Source of the DNA: Plutella xylostella
Lineage: Eukaryota; Arthropoda; Insecta; Lepidoptera; Plutellidae
NCBI RefSeq assembly: GCF_932276165.1
Contig: NC_064002.1
Span: 1,984,001 to 2,048,000 of the forward strand
Direction: 5' to 3'
Length of the DNA stretch: 64,000 nucleotides
The notes beneath the pieces are model-generated. The model was not told the DNA's origin. It did no database searches and saw only the letters and a program-made list of their open reading frames with translations. Made by a program: the position numbers and the translations under genes. Below are positions 21,301 to 30,650 of the stretch, piece after piece (position 1 is the first letter of the stretch; the number at the start of each line of letters is the position of its first letter).

Positions 21301-24300
21301 TTTGGGTGAAAAGTACTCAATATTTCACGATCATTCCATTTTTCAGGTGGAACCTGAAGGAATTCAGTTTCAAATGATAGTTCATATGAAAGGTATTATT
21401 AATACCTAGAAACGGTTTTCGTATTCGTAAAATAAAACCAGTTGAAAGTAATTTTTCCAATTTCAATAATACGTGTTTACGTGTATTACGCCCTAACTGT
21501 CATCAGAAGAGAGAGTGCAATGCCATAGAAAAATACTTCCTTCCGACGAATATATTTCAAAATGGACAACTTATACGGATTTGTCGTCATAATACTTTTT
21601 TGCTCACTTGAAAAGAGCTATCCAACGATGTATGTCTCGTCTTTATTGAACATAGGTCCCAAAACGCCCATTGTCATTTGCCAGTCAGTTTAATGCTCTC
21701 CTTGAATATTCACCAAAAGTCATTTAATCTGAAATTGCTGAAAACGTTTTCTAGGTATTAATAATACCTTTCATATGAACTATCATTTGCAGCTGTATCT
21801 CTTCAGGTTCCACCTGCAAACTTGAATATTCGTGAAATAATGTCAATTTTTTACCCAAAATCTGTCAGAAAATGGCTGCTGGACACCTGCTATACCGTTT
21901 CAATGTTGATGAAACTTCTTTTAGTGTTTTATTATGAGTCAATACACATAATAAACTAGGTGAGATGCGGGCAGGTCTATAGCATCTTGGTGCCCCCATA
22001 CAAAATGTTAATCTTGGGCTGCTAAGTTTTATTTTTTGTTTCTCTCCTTGAATATTCACCAAAAGTCATTTAATCTAAAATTGCTGAAAACCGTTTCTAG
22101 GTATTAATAATACCTTTCATATGAACTATCATTTGAAACTGAATTCCTTCAGGTTCCACCTGAAAAATGGAATGATCGTGAAATATTGAGTACTTTTCAC
22201 CCAAAATCTGTCAGATAGTGGCTTCTGTACACCTGCTATACCGTTTCAATGTTGATGAAACTTCTTTCAGTGTTTTATAATGAGTCAATACATATAATTA
22301 ACTAGGTGAGATGCGGGCAGGTCTATAGCATCTTGGTGCCCCCATACAAAATGTTAATCTTGGGCTGCTAAGTTTTATTTTTTGTTTTTCTCCTTGAATA
22401 TTCACCAAAAGTCGTTTTATCTGAAATTGCTGAAAATCGTTTCTAGGTATTAATAATACCTTTCATATGAACTATCATTTGAAACTGAATTCCTTCAGGT
22501 TCCACCTGAAAAATGGAATGATCGTGAAATATTGAGTACTTTTCACCCAAAATCTGACAGATAGTGGCTTCTGTACACCTGCTATACCGTTTCAATGTTG
22601 ATGAAACTTCTTTCAGTGTTTGATAATGAGTCAATACACATAATAAACTAGGTGAGATGCGGGCAGGTCTATAGCATCTTGGTGCCCCCATACAAAATAT
22701 CCATTAACCAACAAGAGCGTTAGTAAGTAAACGTCGTATTTTTTAGTATTTATTTACTTTAGAACATATAATAGTGTTTATATAAATCCCTAGCATTATT
22801 ATCCCAATGTTTTTGGGGCTTTTTACGTGTTTTTATTGATAAAGTATGCATTGACTTAATTGACCATCTTTATTTGGTCGGGTATTCGAGGGCTGCTAAC
22901 TTTAGGCTGCTAACTTCACACACCTGAGGTTCTCTTCAAACTGGAATCCGGGACATGCTTCAAGATGTCCCCCCAACTTAAACCTAACAACTTTGTTAGA
23001 GCGAAACTTTGTTGCGATAACGCTCAATTGACATTGTTGGTAGATAGAAGATATTAAATAGAGCAGATACCACAGAAACGAAATTATCTATTCTTGGACC
23101 TATAGTGCGCCTACCGAAGCATTTACAACATCCTGGCTTGCTGCTCAAATTTACTCGGGAGCTAGGCTGGTTGATTAGGGGGATATGTACAAAGGTTCCA
23201 CTCGAGAGCGTTACGTGCAGGAAGTTCACCACCCCTCATAATATAATAATATAGAATAGAGATTTGTTGGAGTATTGTTACTGGAATTATTTCACAGCTC
23301 GCGAGTGTAGCCCCAGGGATGTTCAATGACTTACCCGGTACTTGTTGATAATAGCGACCAGCCACTGCGGCGTCATCGGCGTGGAGGACTGGATCCGCGC
23401 CGACCTCATGATGGGACACGAGATGTAGAACAACATGGCCGACATCCACTGTATAGTGCCGATGATGAGGGTGTTATACACACCCGTCGTGAACTGGTAC
23501 CTGCAAATTTATCGCTGTTTTAAGTGTATTCATGGCGATTTTCTGTAAGGAACATTAAACTTATGTAGCTAGTAAATCTATCCCTGTCTTTTTCTGTCCG
23601 TATACTGGCAAAGCAAGGAAGAAATACATTAGGTCGACATTAGCTTGAAGTTCCTTTGTGAAACTCAGTGTTAGTGTATTCAGGATGCCGAAGACATAAA
23701 ATATTTTATGATTCAGGTTCTTTACATATTGGAGACCCGGATTCCTGTTGATTCGGAAAATTCTGGCGATATTGAACAGCGTTTTTTTCCTCAATGGTGC
23801 AATTAATGAGTTTTTCGTATAAAGAAAAATGCTCTAACAATTCGTGGAAATAGGTATACTCATGTAGGTATAATAGTAAAATTAATTGATAAAAGTTCTA
23901 GTGTTTGTCACAGACTCTAAGAAGAATGGTGTTGTATACCGACCACCAGGCCTCCACAGCATGCGCCACCACGGCGTAGGTGATGATGGCACACTTGGGG
24001 CGCCCCGTGGTGCCGCTGGTGAGCAGCAGCCACGCCGCCGTCTCCTGTTGGTCGAACTCCGCTGGTCTGAAGAAGAATTGGAAGATTAGATTCATGGTGA
24101 TGACCCACTTCTTCTTCTTCTTCTTCTTCTTTCGTGTCAGTGAAATGCGATTTTTTATATTTGTCCAGACCAAAAAGAAGCAACTTTGATAGCATTTTGG
24201 TTGGCCTGGAGTAAGTCTTCCCGTGTGCAGGTGGAAGGGCACAGGGGACAGGAGAGTAAATGCTCCATAGTCTGGGGGGCGGTACCCCACTAATGACCCA

Positions 24301-26386
24301 CTAGTTTTAGCTAAGCTATCTATGAGGACCTGCTCAGGGTTACTCTATACTGACGAAAAACGAACGAGGGCTGTCGTGCAGTCGGTACGCTTGATACAAC
24401 GATGTTGAGTCGTGGCTCGCACAGTAGCGCTCCGAAACTTAGTTTTTCGTCATATATAGAGTGACCCTCTGGGACAATGAAGATAGTCATACCTTACATC
24501 ATCTACATGCCTGCATAAAGTGTGAAAAAATATACCTAAGTATTTAAGTACCATCAGATTGGGAAAATCTGTAAGTACTTGTATAACTTTAGATATTGAC
24601 ACAGGTATAAATACACTTAAGTATCTGTATAATGTATGGATAAAAGTTATACATTCAGGTTTTATAGAGAGTTTTATGAGCATCGTAAATGTTTTATGGC
24701 CGTTACCTGAAGTTGTTCTCAGTGCCACTGTTGTCGCGTATGAAGGTTTCCATATTAGACTTGTTGTCGTCAAACTTCACTATCACAGCTTCTTTCCCAC
24801 TTTCTTTCAAGCCTTCTTGAATTTTATCCTCTTGTGATTTTAAACAAAATATGATTTTCGGTGAAATAGTTGTGAACAGGTGTGCAAGGTCGCCTGAAAA
24901 TGATTAAGTTTGTTAAATGCTGTCCTTTCAGTCTCAAGAATAATAACGGCCGCGCTTCACTCCAATACTTATTGGATGAAAACTGTTTCCTAATTTTATT
25001 GTTACGAGCTTTCAGATTACATACTACTACAGAAAGAGCCCCTTATCCGAATGGAGAGTTGTTTGTAAAAATTTACGTTCATCAGAAAATTTTATATTTA
25101 TACGATGAAAAAAAACATTTGACTTTGACTGCAATCATTATGTAGGTAAGCTGAATTATTTCGAGTATGTACCTATGTATATTGCAGACGATCTAATAAT
25201 ATACCTACGTACCTACCTTTCTAATGTAGACATATAGGGTGTACCATATTGTATACGATTGGTCGGACCTTTACGTCTTTTCATCATAATGAAAAGCTCA
25301 ATCTAATATAATTACGTGAGGTTCTCGTGAGCACATACAGAGAAGTACTTAATTATACGAAATAAATTAAGAGAAACGAGTCCATTTCCCACTCATTATA
25401 AATGTTTCGTGCCGGTAAAAGGGATACGAGTATGGCTCAATTAAATTTGAATGGATGATAATAATTAATGTTTTCAATGACCAGAGGATACTCAAAAAGG
25501 TTTTTAATTGCGTAAGTATTTAATGCAAGGCTGTACCAAGAAACAGGTATGATTACGGTTAATTGAAGGATAAGAGTCGACATCCATTTTAAAATAGTTT
25601 CGGTAAATTTAGAGTCTTAATTTAGTCTAGATATTTTGTTTCTATACCTACTTAGGTATTTTGAATTTATCAATCACATACCGATTATCCATAATATAAT
25701 AATTATTATTACCAACGTAAGTATTTTAAGAAAACCCTAAGCTTGCGGTAAGTAGTTAGGTGAGTTGGTACTAAGTAGTCTAATTAAAATTCAATAATCA
25801 ATTCAATATCATCTTTTTTGAGAAGTCACAAACAGATTCAGTCATTATTCAATTATTTCTGAACAACAACAATCAACTTACTAGCCACGATACTGCCATC
25901 CACAGTGCACAGCGTAGTCCCATTGAAATGGCTGGCGTAGTACGGGATGGCGACGTCCAGATGGTTGGGTCCCATCACTACCACGGTGTCTCCCACTCGC
26001 AGGCCGAAGTTCTGCATGGCCGAAGCGAGACGACACGAGCGGGACAACACTGACCTGTGGGTCTCGGACTGCTCTGTTGCTGAGTCTATCTGTAATAAAT
26101 GACTACAGGTAACGATAGGATGCACCTATGTGGGAACTGGAAGGAAAAGGATAAGAATAGGCTCTCCGAAACCTAAGAAAGACAAATCCTCCTACACCAT
26201 ACGTAAAAAGGTTTAAAATAGTTATTTATGAAATACTAGCTGTCCCCGCGCGCTTCGCTTCGCCTTAAAAAAAAATCCCGTGGGAATTCCGGGATAAAAA
26301 GTAGCCTATGTTCTTTCCCAGGGTCTAGACCATACGTATACCAAATTTCATTCAAATCCGTTCAGTAGTTTTGGCGTGAAAGAGTA

Positions 26387-26429
<43 letters not shown>

Positions 26430-27476
26430 CAGTTACTTTCGCATTTATAATATTAGTTAGGATGGTTATGGTCAAAGGTTATATGATAACACCATTTTAG
26501 AGTTATCAAATAAAAGGCATATACCTAGTCATATTAATACAAATGTGATTAAATGTTTGGGGAAAATCTGTGTTACACCCTGTAACTCTGCAATAGACGT
26601 CCTGTAAATAATCTGAGTACTAAACCGGTAAGCCGCTAACTCAGTTTGTGGTGAACCGTTTGCCTACTGGAAACGCAGTTTTAGTGGGTAATGCACTGCA
26701 TAATTGCATATACATAAATACATCATGTATGTATCGCTTGGAACAGGGGAACACCCCCCGGAATGCAACATCGACAGTACAAAAATGACCTTATACGAGT
26801 AGATATGAGATTATGGCAATAACCCTAAAGTCTTGTAGGAGGCCCAGGGCTAGTAGCACGGGGTGCCATTAAGACGTGACAAAAGGTTTGCATCGCGCTT
26901 ACTCACATCGCGCAGCCTCAAGAGAACTTTTGTCACGTCTTAAATGCGCCCCGTGCTAGCTCTTCAGGTTCAGCAGGTTGTTTACCAGGCTGGTGATTCG
27001 AAGTTATGTATTTTAATAAACGTGTGATGATTCCTATCGTAGAATTTAGTTCACAAAAGTTATTATTGACTTAAAATAGTTTAGAGTCATAATAATAAAT
27101 CAGTTCCACCAATATTTAGAAAGTATGTTTAGATAGGACATGATTTTAAATTTCATAATTAGCTTTTTCTACAGGGCATTTTTTTCTTTCATTATACTCG
27201 TATTTATTTCACTCATACCCTAAACGGTAGTCGGTACTTATATAAAATAAAAATATGAATTTACATTGCACCTCCTTTCTATACTGAATCTCACTGAAAC
27301 TGAACTGAACATACCTGGTTAATTCCTGCAGGGTTGTCGGTCATGGCTTGTAGCACTAAATGGCCTATGTGGCATTTTTCAGGAGAAATCTGAAACCGGG
27401 ATGCGGCTTTCAGTTTCAGGGCTGAAGTCCGTCTCGTGACGTACACTGAATCAAGATCCGATATTCCTGAAGGCAT
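15140..27476 (-). CDS. Acyl-CoA synthetase, 4-coumarate-CoA-ligase/luciferase-like (whole gene, 11 exons)
   Basis: A spliced minus-strand gene predicting about 562 residues, the usual size for this ANL-superfamily group (about 530-560). The enzymes activate a carboxylic acid with ATP to an acyl-AMP and pass it to CoA; the substrate cannot be told here. Motifs in order: LLLTSGTTGRPK (P-loop, near 199-210), YGMTE (339-343), TGD (418-420), ERKRLLIKHTG (434-444, hinge and A8), and PSGK with the catalytic Lys near 527. The P-loop is followed by Cys where Gly is usual. The protein ends in TAR, not SKL, so no peroxisomal PTS1 is present; a cytosolic or other location is inferred. Exons join in frame at GT-AG sites; only the exon 4/5 junction is ambiguous. 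Individual exons are listed separately. Confidence 0.9.
15605..15738. mobile_element. MITE with CAGTCAGCTGCAT ends (intron 10)
   Basis: 134 bp with ends CAGTCAGCTGCATAAGTAGC and the complement ATAGCTACTTATGCAGCTGA, flanked by TA (15603-15604, 15739-15740). Same family as 6897-7035. It lies about 40 bp from the exon 10 donor, so it almost touches the coding sequence without disrupting it. Confidence 0.8.
15778..15943 (-). CDS. Acyl-CoA synthetase exon 10
   Basis: 166 nt between a pyrimidine-rich CCACCAG acceptor and a C|GTGAGT donor. It encodes ISPVQLEEVIKQHPAVGDAC and continues the lid domain, matching the family's segment that follows the A8 hinge. GC-rich compared with its flanking introns, as are most exons of this gene. 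Confidence 0.9.
16922..17068 (-). CDS. Acyl-CoA synthetase exon 9
   Basis: 147 nt, phase 0 at both ends (TTCAACAG acceptor, TGG|GTGAGT donor). It encodes DDGWVKTGDMFYRDE with the ribose-binding Asp of motif A7, then VERKRLLIKHTGLW, the hinge to the C-terminal lid. Confidence 0.92.
17375..17452 (-). CDS. Acyl-CoA synthetase exon 8
   Basis: 78 nt, phase 0 at both ends (ATATTTCAG acceptor, AAG|GTAGGT donor). It encodes 26 residues with VGESGELLLKG, the family's conserved GE(L/I) motif A6 region. Confidence 0.9.
17519..17784 (+). mobile_element. tRNA-derived SINE (intron 7)
   Basis: The first 70 bp look like a tRNA, with an A box (TGGCGAAGTGGTTAG) and a B box (GGTTCGATTCC), followed by a ~190-bp body with CTCGGGTCTTGGATG and a T-rich end. 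This is the arrangement of a widespread lepidopteran SINE type. It lies antisense to the host gene. Confidence 0.85.
17914..17950 (-). pseudogene. Decayed partial copy of exon 7
   Basis: About 37 bp match the 5' part of exon 7 (18099-18135, offset 185 bp) with only a few differences. The minus strand still reads DACLYLVHGMT against DAYLYLVYGMT of the real exon. It lies just downstream of exon 7 in intron 7 and has no usable splice sites, so it is a fossil of a small local duplication. Confidence 0.7.
18011..18139 (-). CDS. Acyl-CoA synthetase exon 7
   Basis: 129 nt, phase 0 at both ends (ATTCCAG acceptor, AGG|GTCAGT donor). It encodes the YGMTE motif (A5), whose aromatic, Thr and Glu residues contact adenine and Mg-ATP in the family, then GSSGRPIAGKLQYR. 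Confidence 0.92.
18211..18353. mobile_element. MITE (intron 6)
   Basis: 143 bp with inverted ends: GGTCACCGCACAGTATATAC at left and GTGTGCGGTGACC at right, extended by TAACGTAAAGA and TCTTTACGTTA. Non-coding interior. Confidence 0.75.
18633..18770 (-). CDS. Acyl-CoA synthetase exon 6
   Basis: 138 nt, phase 0 at both ends (GTCTTCAG acceptor, AAA|GTAAGT donor). It encodes TVWTPHLLSKFLHA and FRYIIIGGSSIDKPL, the strand and GG(A/S) loop that line the acyl pocket in the family (motif A4-A5 region). Confidence 0.92.
19895..22921. mobile_element. Foldback element built of ~345-bp units (intron 5)
   Basis: A 3.0-kb palindromic structure. The outer 28 bp are inverted (TGAAGTTAGCAGCCTAAAGT at left, complement at right), flanked by a possible 4-bp duplication ACCT (19891-19894, 22922-22925). 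Inside, a unit marked by TTTTGTATGGGGGCACC recurs four times forward (near 20119, 20464, 20811, 21154), then three times inverted (near 21990, 22335, 22682), around a unique ~280-bp centre (21425-21705). Each unit contains the perfect palindrome GGTATTATTAATACC. No transposase is present. The structure matches foldback-type elements, a non-autonomous class. It lies within the acyl-CoA synthetase intron and would be transcribed with it. Confidence 0.85.
23335..23500 (-). CDS. Acyl-CoA synthetase exon 5
   Basis: Ends CGG|GTAAGT in phase 0. It encodes TTGVYNTLIIGTIQWMSAM and then QSSTPMTPQWLVAIINKYR, the region between the P-loop and the acyl-pocket strand. The 5' boundary is uncertain: the acceptor may be GCAG at 23500, or CCAG seven bases further in (start 23493), depending on the exon 4 donor. 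Confidence 0.85.
23944..24066 (-). CDS. Acyl-CoA synthetase exon 4 (P-loop)
   Basis: Begins after CTTCTTCAG and encodes TAAWLLLTSGTTGRPKCAI, the ATP-phosphate-binding signature of the family. The 3' end is ambiguous: TG|GTCGGT (23944) or TG|GTGGTC (23947) joins in frame to the exon 5 acceptor at 23500, while the better-looking TCG|GTATAC (23940) joins in frame only to the alternative acceptor at 23493. All three give proteins differing by one or two residues. Confidence 0.85.
24109..24133. repeat. (TTC)n microsatellite near the exon 4 acceptor
   Basis: About eight TTC/CTT triplets, giving GAA repeats on the gene strand, some 45 bp upstream of the exon 4 acceptor. Confidence 0.9.
24187..24279 (-). 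pseudogene. Reverse-transcriptase 3'-end fragment (intron 3)
   Basis: One minus-strand frame reads MEHLLSCPLCPSTCTREDLL. The HLLxCPxCxxxCTxEDL pattern is typical of the extreme C-terminus of some lepidopteran non-LTR polyproteins. Only this piece remains, without flanking reverse-transcriptase motifs. Confidence 0.55.
24337..24477. mobile_element. MITE with GGGTTACTCTATACTGACG ends (intron 3)
   Basis: 141 bp. The left end GGGTTACTCTATACTGACGA and the right end TCGTCATATATAGAGTGACC are inverted repeats. The interior is shared with 41773-41903 (CATACAACG, GTCGTGGCTCGC). Confidence 0.8.
24707..24893 (-). CDS. Acyl-CoA synthetase exon 3
   Basis: 187 nt, entered in phase 1 (ATTTTCAG acceptor) and left in phase 2 (TTCAG|GTAACG donor). 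It encodes DLAHLFTTISPKIIFCL and a charged segment ending GTENNF, matching the N-domain strand (SPKxIF) of the family. Confidence 0.9.
25882..26089 (-). CDS. Acyl-CoA synthetase exon 2
   Basis: 208 nt, phase 0 in (TTATTACAG acceptor), phase 1 out (GCTA|GTAAGT donor). It encodes RLASAMQNFGLRVGDTVVVM and GPNHLDVAIPYYA, the classic N-terminal 'LxxGDxV' and 'N..E..ips.fa' region of acyl-CoA synthetases. Confidence 0.92.
26234..26462 (-). mobile_element. Lep1-type non-autonomous Helitron (intron 1)
   Basis: On the minus strand it begins TCCTAACTAATATTATAAAT and GCGAAAGT, passes through a (GTCT)n run of about ten units, then TTCACGCCAAAACTACTGAA, and ends near a GAAGCGAAGCGCGCG string and CTAGT. 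This matches the Lepidoptera-specific Lep1 Helitron group. A second copy is at 46904-47117 and its duplicate at 61785-61998. Confidence 0.85.
26847..26961. mobile_element. Hairpin MITE (intron 1)
   Basis: Inverted arms GGGCTAGTAGCACGGGG and CCCCGTGCTAGCTC, plus TTAAGACGTGACAAAAG and CTTTTGTCACGTCTTAA, with about 45 bp between them. Confidence 0.7.
27315..27476 (-). CDS. Acyl-CoA synthetase exon 1 (initial)
   Basis: 162 nt (54 codons) from ATG to a CAG|GTATGT donor in phase 0. It encodes MPSGISDLDSVYVTRRT and then SRFQISPEKCHIGHLVLQAM, typical of a luciferase/4CL N-terminus (short, no signal peptide; xHxGxLxLxxM). It was chosen as the start because it is the first ATG of a frame that joins exon 2 in phase. 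The untranslated first exon and promoter were not recognised. Confidence 0.88.
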
Positions 27477-28290
27477 TTTTACCTAACGATATTACAAAAA
27501 CATACAAAAAAAACTCTGTCTTTCAGAAGTCCGTTGAAAAATGTTAGCACTGGATCACTTTCCGACGTCACTATCGTAATTAATCAGAGTATTTTCGTGT
27601 TTTTTTCTTTATATATTGTGTATAGTGCTTCTAGTCTGCACAGATTATAAGATAACAGAACTGTATACAGGGTGTTCAGATTATCGGCGGTGGGCGTGGT
27701 TGGGTAATCTGTACTTACATAACATAATTAACAAAAATATTTTTTATAATTTGCATCATTCTGTCTACATTTATAAAGAGGAAAGAGTTGAGTGTAACCT
27801 GTACTCGCATGTATTTGAAACATTTTTCGTTCGTTTATAATATCTACTACCGATATAATGCTATATACTCTTATATCTTCGAAAGGTATGGCTGCTTCTA
27901 ATCCCCGAATTCCTACGGAAACCCTTTGGGCTAAAATATTTTGTTTTAAAATAACGTGTTATCTTTATTGATCGCAGATCTTACCTAGTTATAAAATTTA
28001 CACAACAGCAAACAGCTATAAATAGGTAAATACTGATGAAAATACATACATGGTATCTATCAAAAATACATCTGTGCCTATACCCTAAATACTTAAATCA
28101 GCCTGTAGGAGAGTTTATTAATCCATATTGTAAGCAATAATGATCATTATTGAACATCGTTATTGTAGAGAACTAGCTACACCTGATATGACAAATCAAT
28201 GTGATATGCTCTATACCTAATTATGTATTAGATAATTATATAAAATGTATATTTAGATTGACTTTGCACTGAGACGCAAGTATTGAATGT
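27477..28290. other. 5' flank of the acyl-CoA synthetase gene
   Basis: AT-rich, no other gene. It should hold the promoter, but I see no TATA box at a convincing distance. A lone CAGGGTGTTCAGATTATCGG near 27666 resembles one end of the element at 12942-13836. Confidence 0.45.
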
Positions 28291-28309
28291 TATGGCTCGT
28301 GCAGGTTTT

Positions 28310-28390
28310 TTTTTCATAGAAATTGGTGCGGCTTCCTGCAATACCCATACCCAGAGGTCCCGGGTTTGATCCGTGGGAGAGACCATAACT
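28310..28390 (+). mobile_element. SINE head fragment
   Basis: Contains a B-box-like GGTCCCGGGTTTGATCC next to CCCAGA, as in tRNA-derived SINE heads, but no complete tRNA-like fold or SINE body follows. Confidence 0.4.
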
Positions 28391-28440
28391 TTTTTGTGAA
28401 AAAAACTTAATAAATCTAGTAAAACAAAATAGAAACAATT

Positions 28441-28800
28441 AGAGCGGTGGTGGCGTAATGGATAAGGCCTCGTCCTCTCAATCGAGAGGCCGTGGGTTCA
28501 AATCCTGGCCTGCACCAATGAATTCTTTCAATTGTGTTTTCAATTAAGGAGTTTAAGTTCAATAATACCACGTGCTCTTACGGTGATGGAAAACATCGTG
28601 AGCAAACCTGAACACCTGCACCTAGATGTGTATCCTAACTGCATTGTACTTATTCCAAAACGGCGATAAGGTTCGGAACCTATCACGTGAGTACAACTGT
28701 GCTGCTAAAAGTGGGTGGTTTACTTGTGAGCCACCTCTGACTATACCCCTTCGGGGATTACAGTCGTGAGTGCATATATATATAGATATATATATAAACA
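28441..28800 (+). mobile_element. tRNA-derived SINE, second family
   Basis: A tRNA-like head with an A box (TGGCGTAATGG) and B box (GGTTCAAATCC) is followed by a body with CGTGCTCTTACGGTGATGGA, ACATCGTGAG, ACCTATCACGTGAGTAC, GAGCCACCTCTGACTA and a (TA)n end. The same body occurs at 52696-53012 and, in part, at 52028-52150, which shows it is a dispersed repeat and not a tRNA gene. Confidence 0.85.
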
Positions 28801-29890
28801 AAATACGTTTGGAAATCTCAATTATTTGGCCAAGTGTACCTAAGTAGTAGAAGAAGTACCTACTGGAGGTACAGTTCGAAACTTGGGGCAACTCGGCTTA
28901 GAGATAACAAGAAGAGTCAAAACTCATTAAAGTTTTATGCTCGATGTTGTAAGTTCAGTGTTCAGCACAGCAGGATGTTGCAAATAAGTAGAAATAAGTA
29001 GCATTTGTAAAATGATAATTTAATTAGGTAAGTCGTTTAGATTGGTGAGTTAGTAACTAATGATTATTATATTGTATTGATAAACAAACAGTTTTTGAAG
29101 AATACAGAGTTCCAAACAGGTGCAATCTGAGTTAAATTTCTTCTAATAACCTTAGCAGAATATTAGGACAGAGACATACACACGTCAAACTTGTAACTGC
29201 AATGTTTTGGTCGGTAACTACGAACATTTAAAAAAGAGTTACTAAAATTATAAAATTATAATGATTAATCCCTACATACATATTATATAAGTCAATGCTT
29301 ACATATTTTTTCATTAAGTACCACAAACATGATGAAAATCAGTAGTATAATTTATTTGTGACATGAACTAGTTAATCTATAACTGTTGATTTTGTGAAAT
29401 AGTTTTAATATTTACGTTAATATTGTTTAATAATGTTCGGTCCTGTACATCAATTAATGCGTTGATAATTTCAAAATGTATACAGTGTATTAATTATGGC
29501 AATTAAATAGAGACAAACTCATTACTATATTTTAAACGTTTTAATATTTAATAAATATGTTTCAATGTACCTATTTACTATCTCGATGACCCAATAAATG
29601 TAAAGGATGTTGTAAGTATTTAAAGTTTCAATAGCTTGGAAACTTCCAACGAAAGATAAACTTATAATTCTTGAAAGCCTTCATAAATGCTATAAAATAA
29701 AAATAAATAGTATAAGAAGTTGTTTTCTGGCGTTTGTATAAACGGTATCAGGGAGGTAAACTACCATAGCACAGACACAGGTAAGAAACACTGCTATAGT
29801 ATGCCAATTACACCTAAGTAAATTATATAAGAAATATCGACCAGCACGTGGCTCGCTTAGTTGCCGGTTGCATGAGCAACACCGAAGAAC
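28801..29890. other. AT-rich tract, nothing recognised
   Basis: No coding potential, element ends or RNA gene seen. Confidence 0.5.
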
Positions 29891-29892
29891 AA

Positions 29893-29972
29893 GTAATAGC
29901 GGAACTCCTTTGTTTAGGTCTAGAGGTCTAGCAGTGGACTAAACGAGCTGATGATGATACAATGATGATTTT
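29893..29972 (+). pseudogene. RTE-type 3'-end fragment
   Basis: TAGCAGTGGACTAAACGAGC followed by TGATGATGATAC parallels the 'CAGCAGTGGAC...GGCTGATGATGATGA' end of lepidopteran RTE insertions. Confidence 0.5.
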
Positions 29973-30339
29973 TTATTATAAATAGAAAATAATAAATAAC
30001 ATAATTATTTTTCCAGAGCTTCTTATTTTTTACTGCCACGGTTTAACAGGATGTTTTCTGGCCACAGGAAAAGGTTTTGCTCGGTTGCGAAAAGTTTGCC
30101 AATTAATTGTTTCCAAATTATTATCTGTCTACCCTTCTCGTTACGAGTTAGTATATTTTTACAAACTCGCTATACTCCTTTAACATACCATTTCCTTCCG
30201 TTACGGAAAATAAATTAATATTTATTCATCTTCTTTTTTATTTTTATCGTATCAGTGACAAACAATATAGCTAGACCAGGGTTTATAATCGTGGTTGAAC
30301 AATCAGCCAGCAGTCCGATTAGCATTAGGTTGCCTGTCT

Positions 30340-30464
30340 AGAGCGGAGCGGGCTAGCGGAGCGGTGTGCGAGGCAATAATCGTCCAATGAAATTGCATGA
30401 GCGGAATTTTATGTAATTTCATTGGTCCATTTTTTAATCTTGCTTCGCTAGCCCGCTCCGCTCT
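30340..30464. mobile_element. Hairpin MITE with AGAGCGGAGCGGGCTAGCG ends
   Basis: Left arm AGAGCGGAGCGGGCTAGCGG and right arm CGCTAGCCCGCTCCGCTCT are inverted; a second inner pair is CCAATGAAATTGCAT/ATGTAATTTCATTGG. Confidence 0.75.
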
Positions 30465-30486
30465 GGTCGCTGACTGTGCCGTTCGA

Positions 30487-30650
30487 ATATAAATACTCGT
30501 ACCTATAAGCTATAGCTGAAACATACGTCACTCTACGAGGCTCTTTCTACGCTGGTCCTGGTCATATCCCTCAAGCGTTTTGTGTTTAAATAAATTGGTT
30601 GGCTTCAAGCTGCGGCTCCGGAGGACGACAAACAGCCGGCGGGTCGTGAG
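30487..30650 (+). promoter_or_regulatory. TATA-like promoter region or LTR remnant
   Basis: TATAAATACTCG at about 30489 is followed about 110 bp later by AAATAAATTGG and a GC-rich stretch ending TC|GTGAGT. The layout (TATA, ~100 bp, AATAAA, then GC-rich leader) fits an R-U5 piece of an old LTR retrotransposon, or a promoter with a short first exon. No reading frame confirms either. Confidence 0.25.

Noticed and set aside
21098..22062. Open frames of 65-82 codons repeated in both arms of the foldback
   Set aside because: They are identical only because the DNA units are repeated; there is no domain, and the frame breaks in other units.
19895..22921. CRISPR-like repeat array
   Set aside because: Units are about 345 bp, inverted around a centre, and the DNA is from an insect nuclear genome; there are no short repeats with unique spacers.
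23917..23947. VYNTILL read past the exon 4 end, resembling VYNTLII in exon 5
   Set aside because: The nucleotide match is only about two thirds over 18 bp, which is too weak to claim an exon duplication.
23917..24195. Glu-rich minus-strand frame next to exon 4
   Set aside because: It is the (TTC)n microsatellite read together with exon 4 in the wrong frame.
28441..28512. tRNA-like sequence with A and B boxes
   Set aside because: The anticodon stem-loop is not canonical and the acceptor ends pair poorly. The same head and body recur at 52.7 kb, so it is a SINE head and not a tRNA gene.
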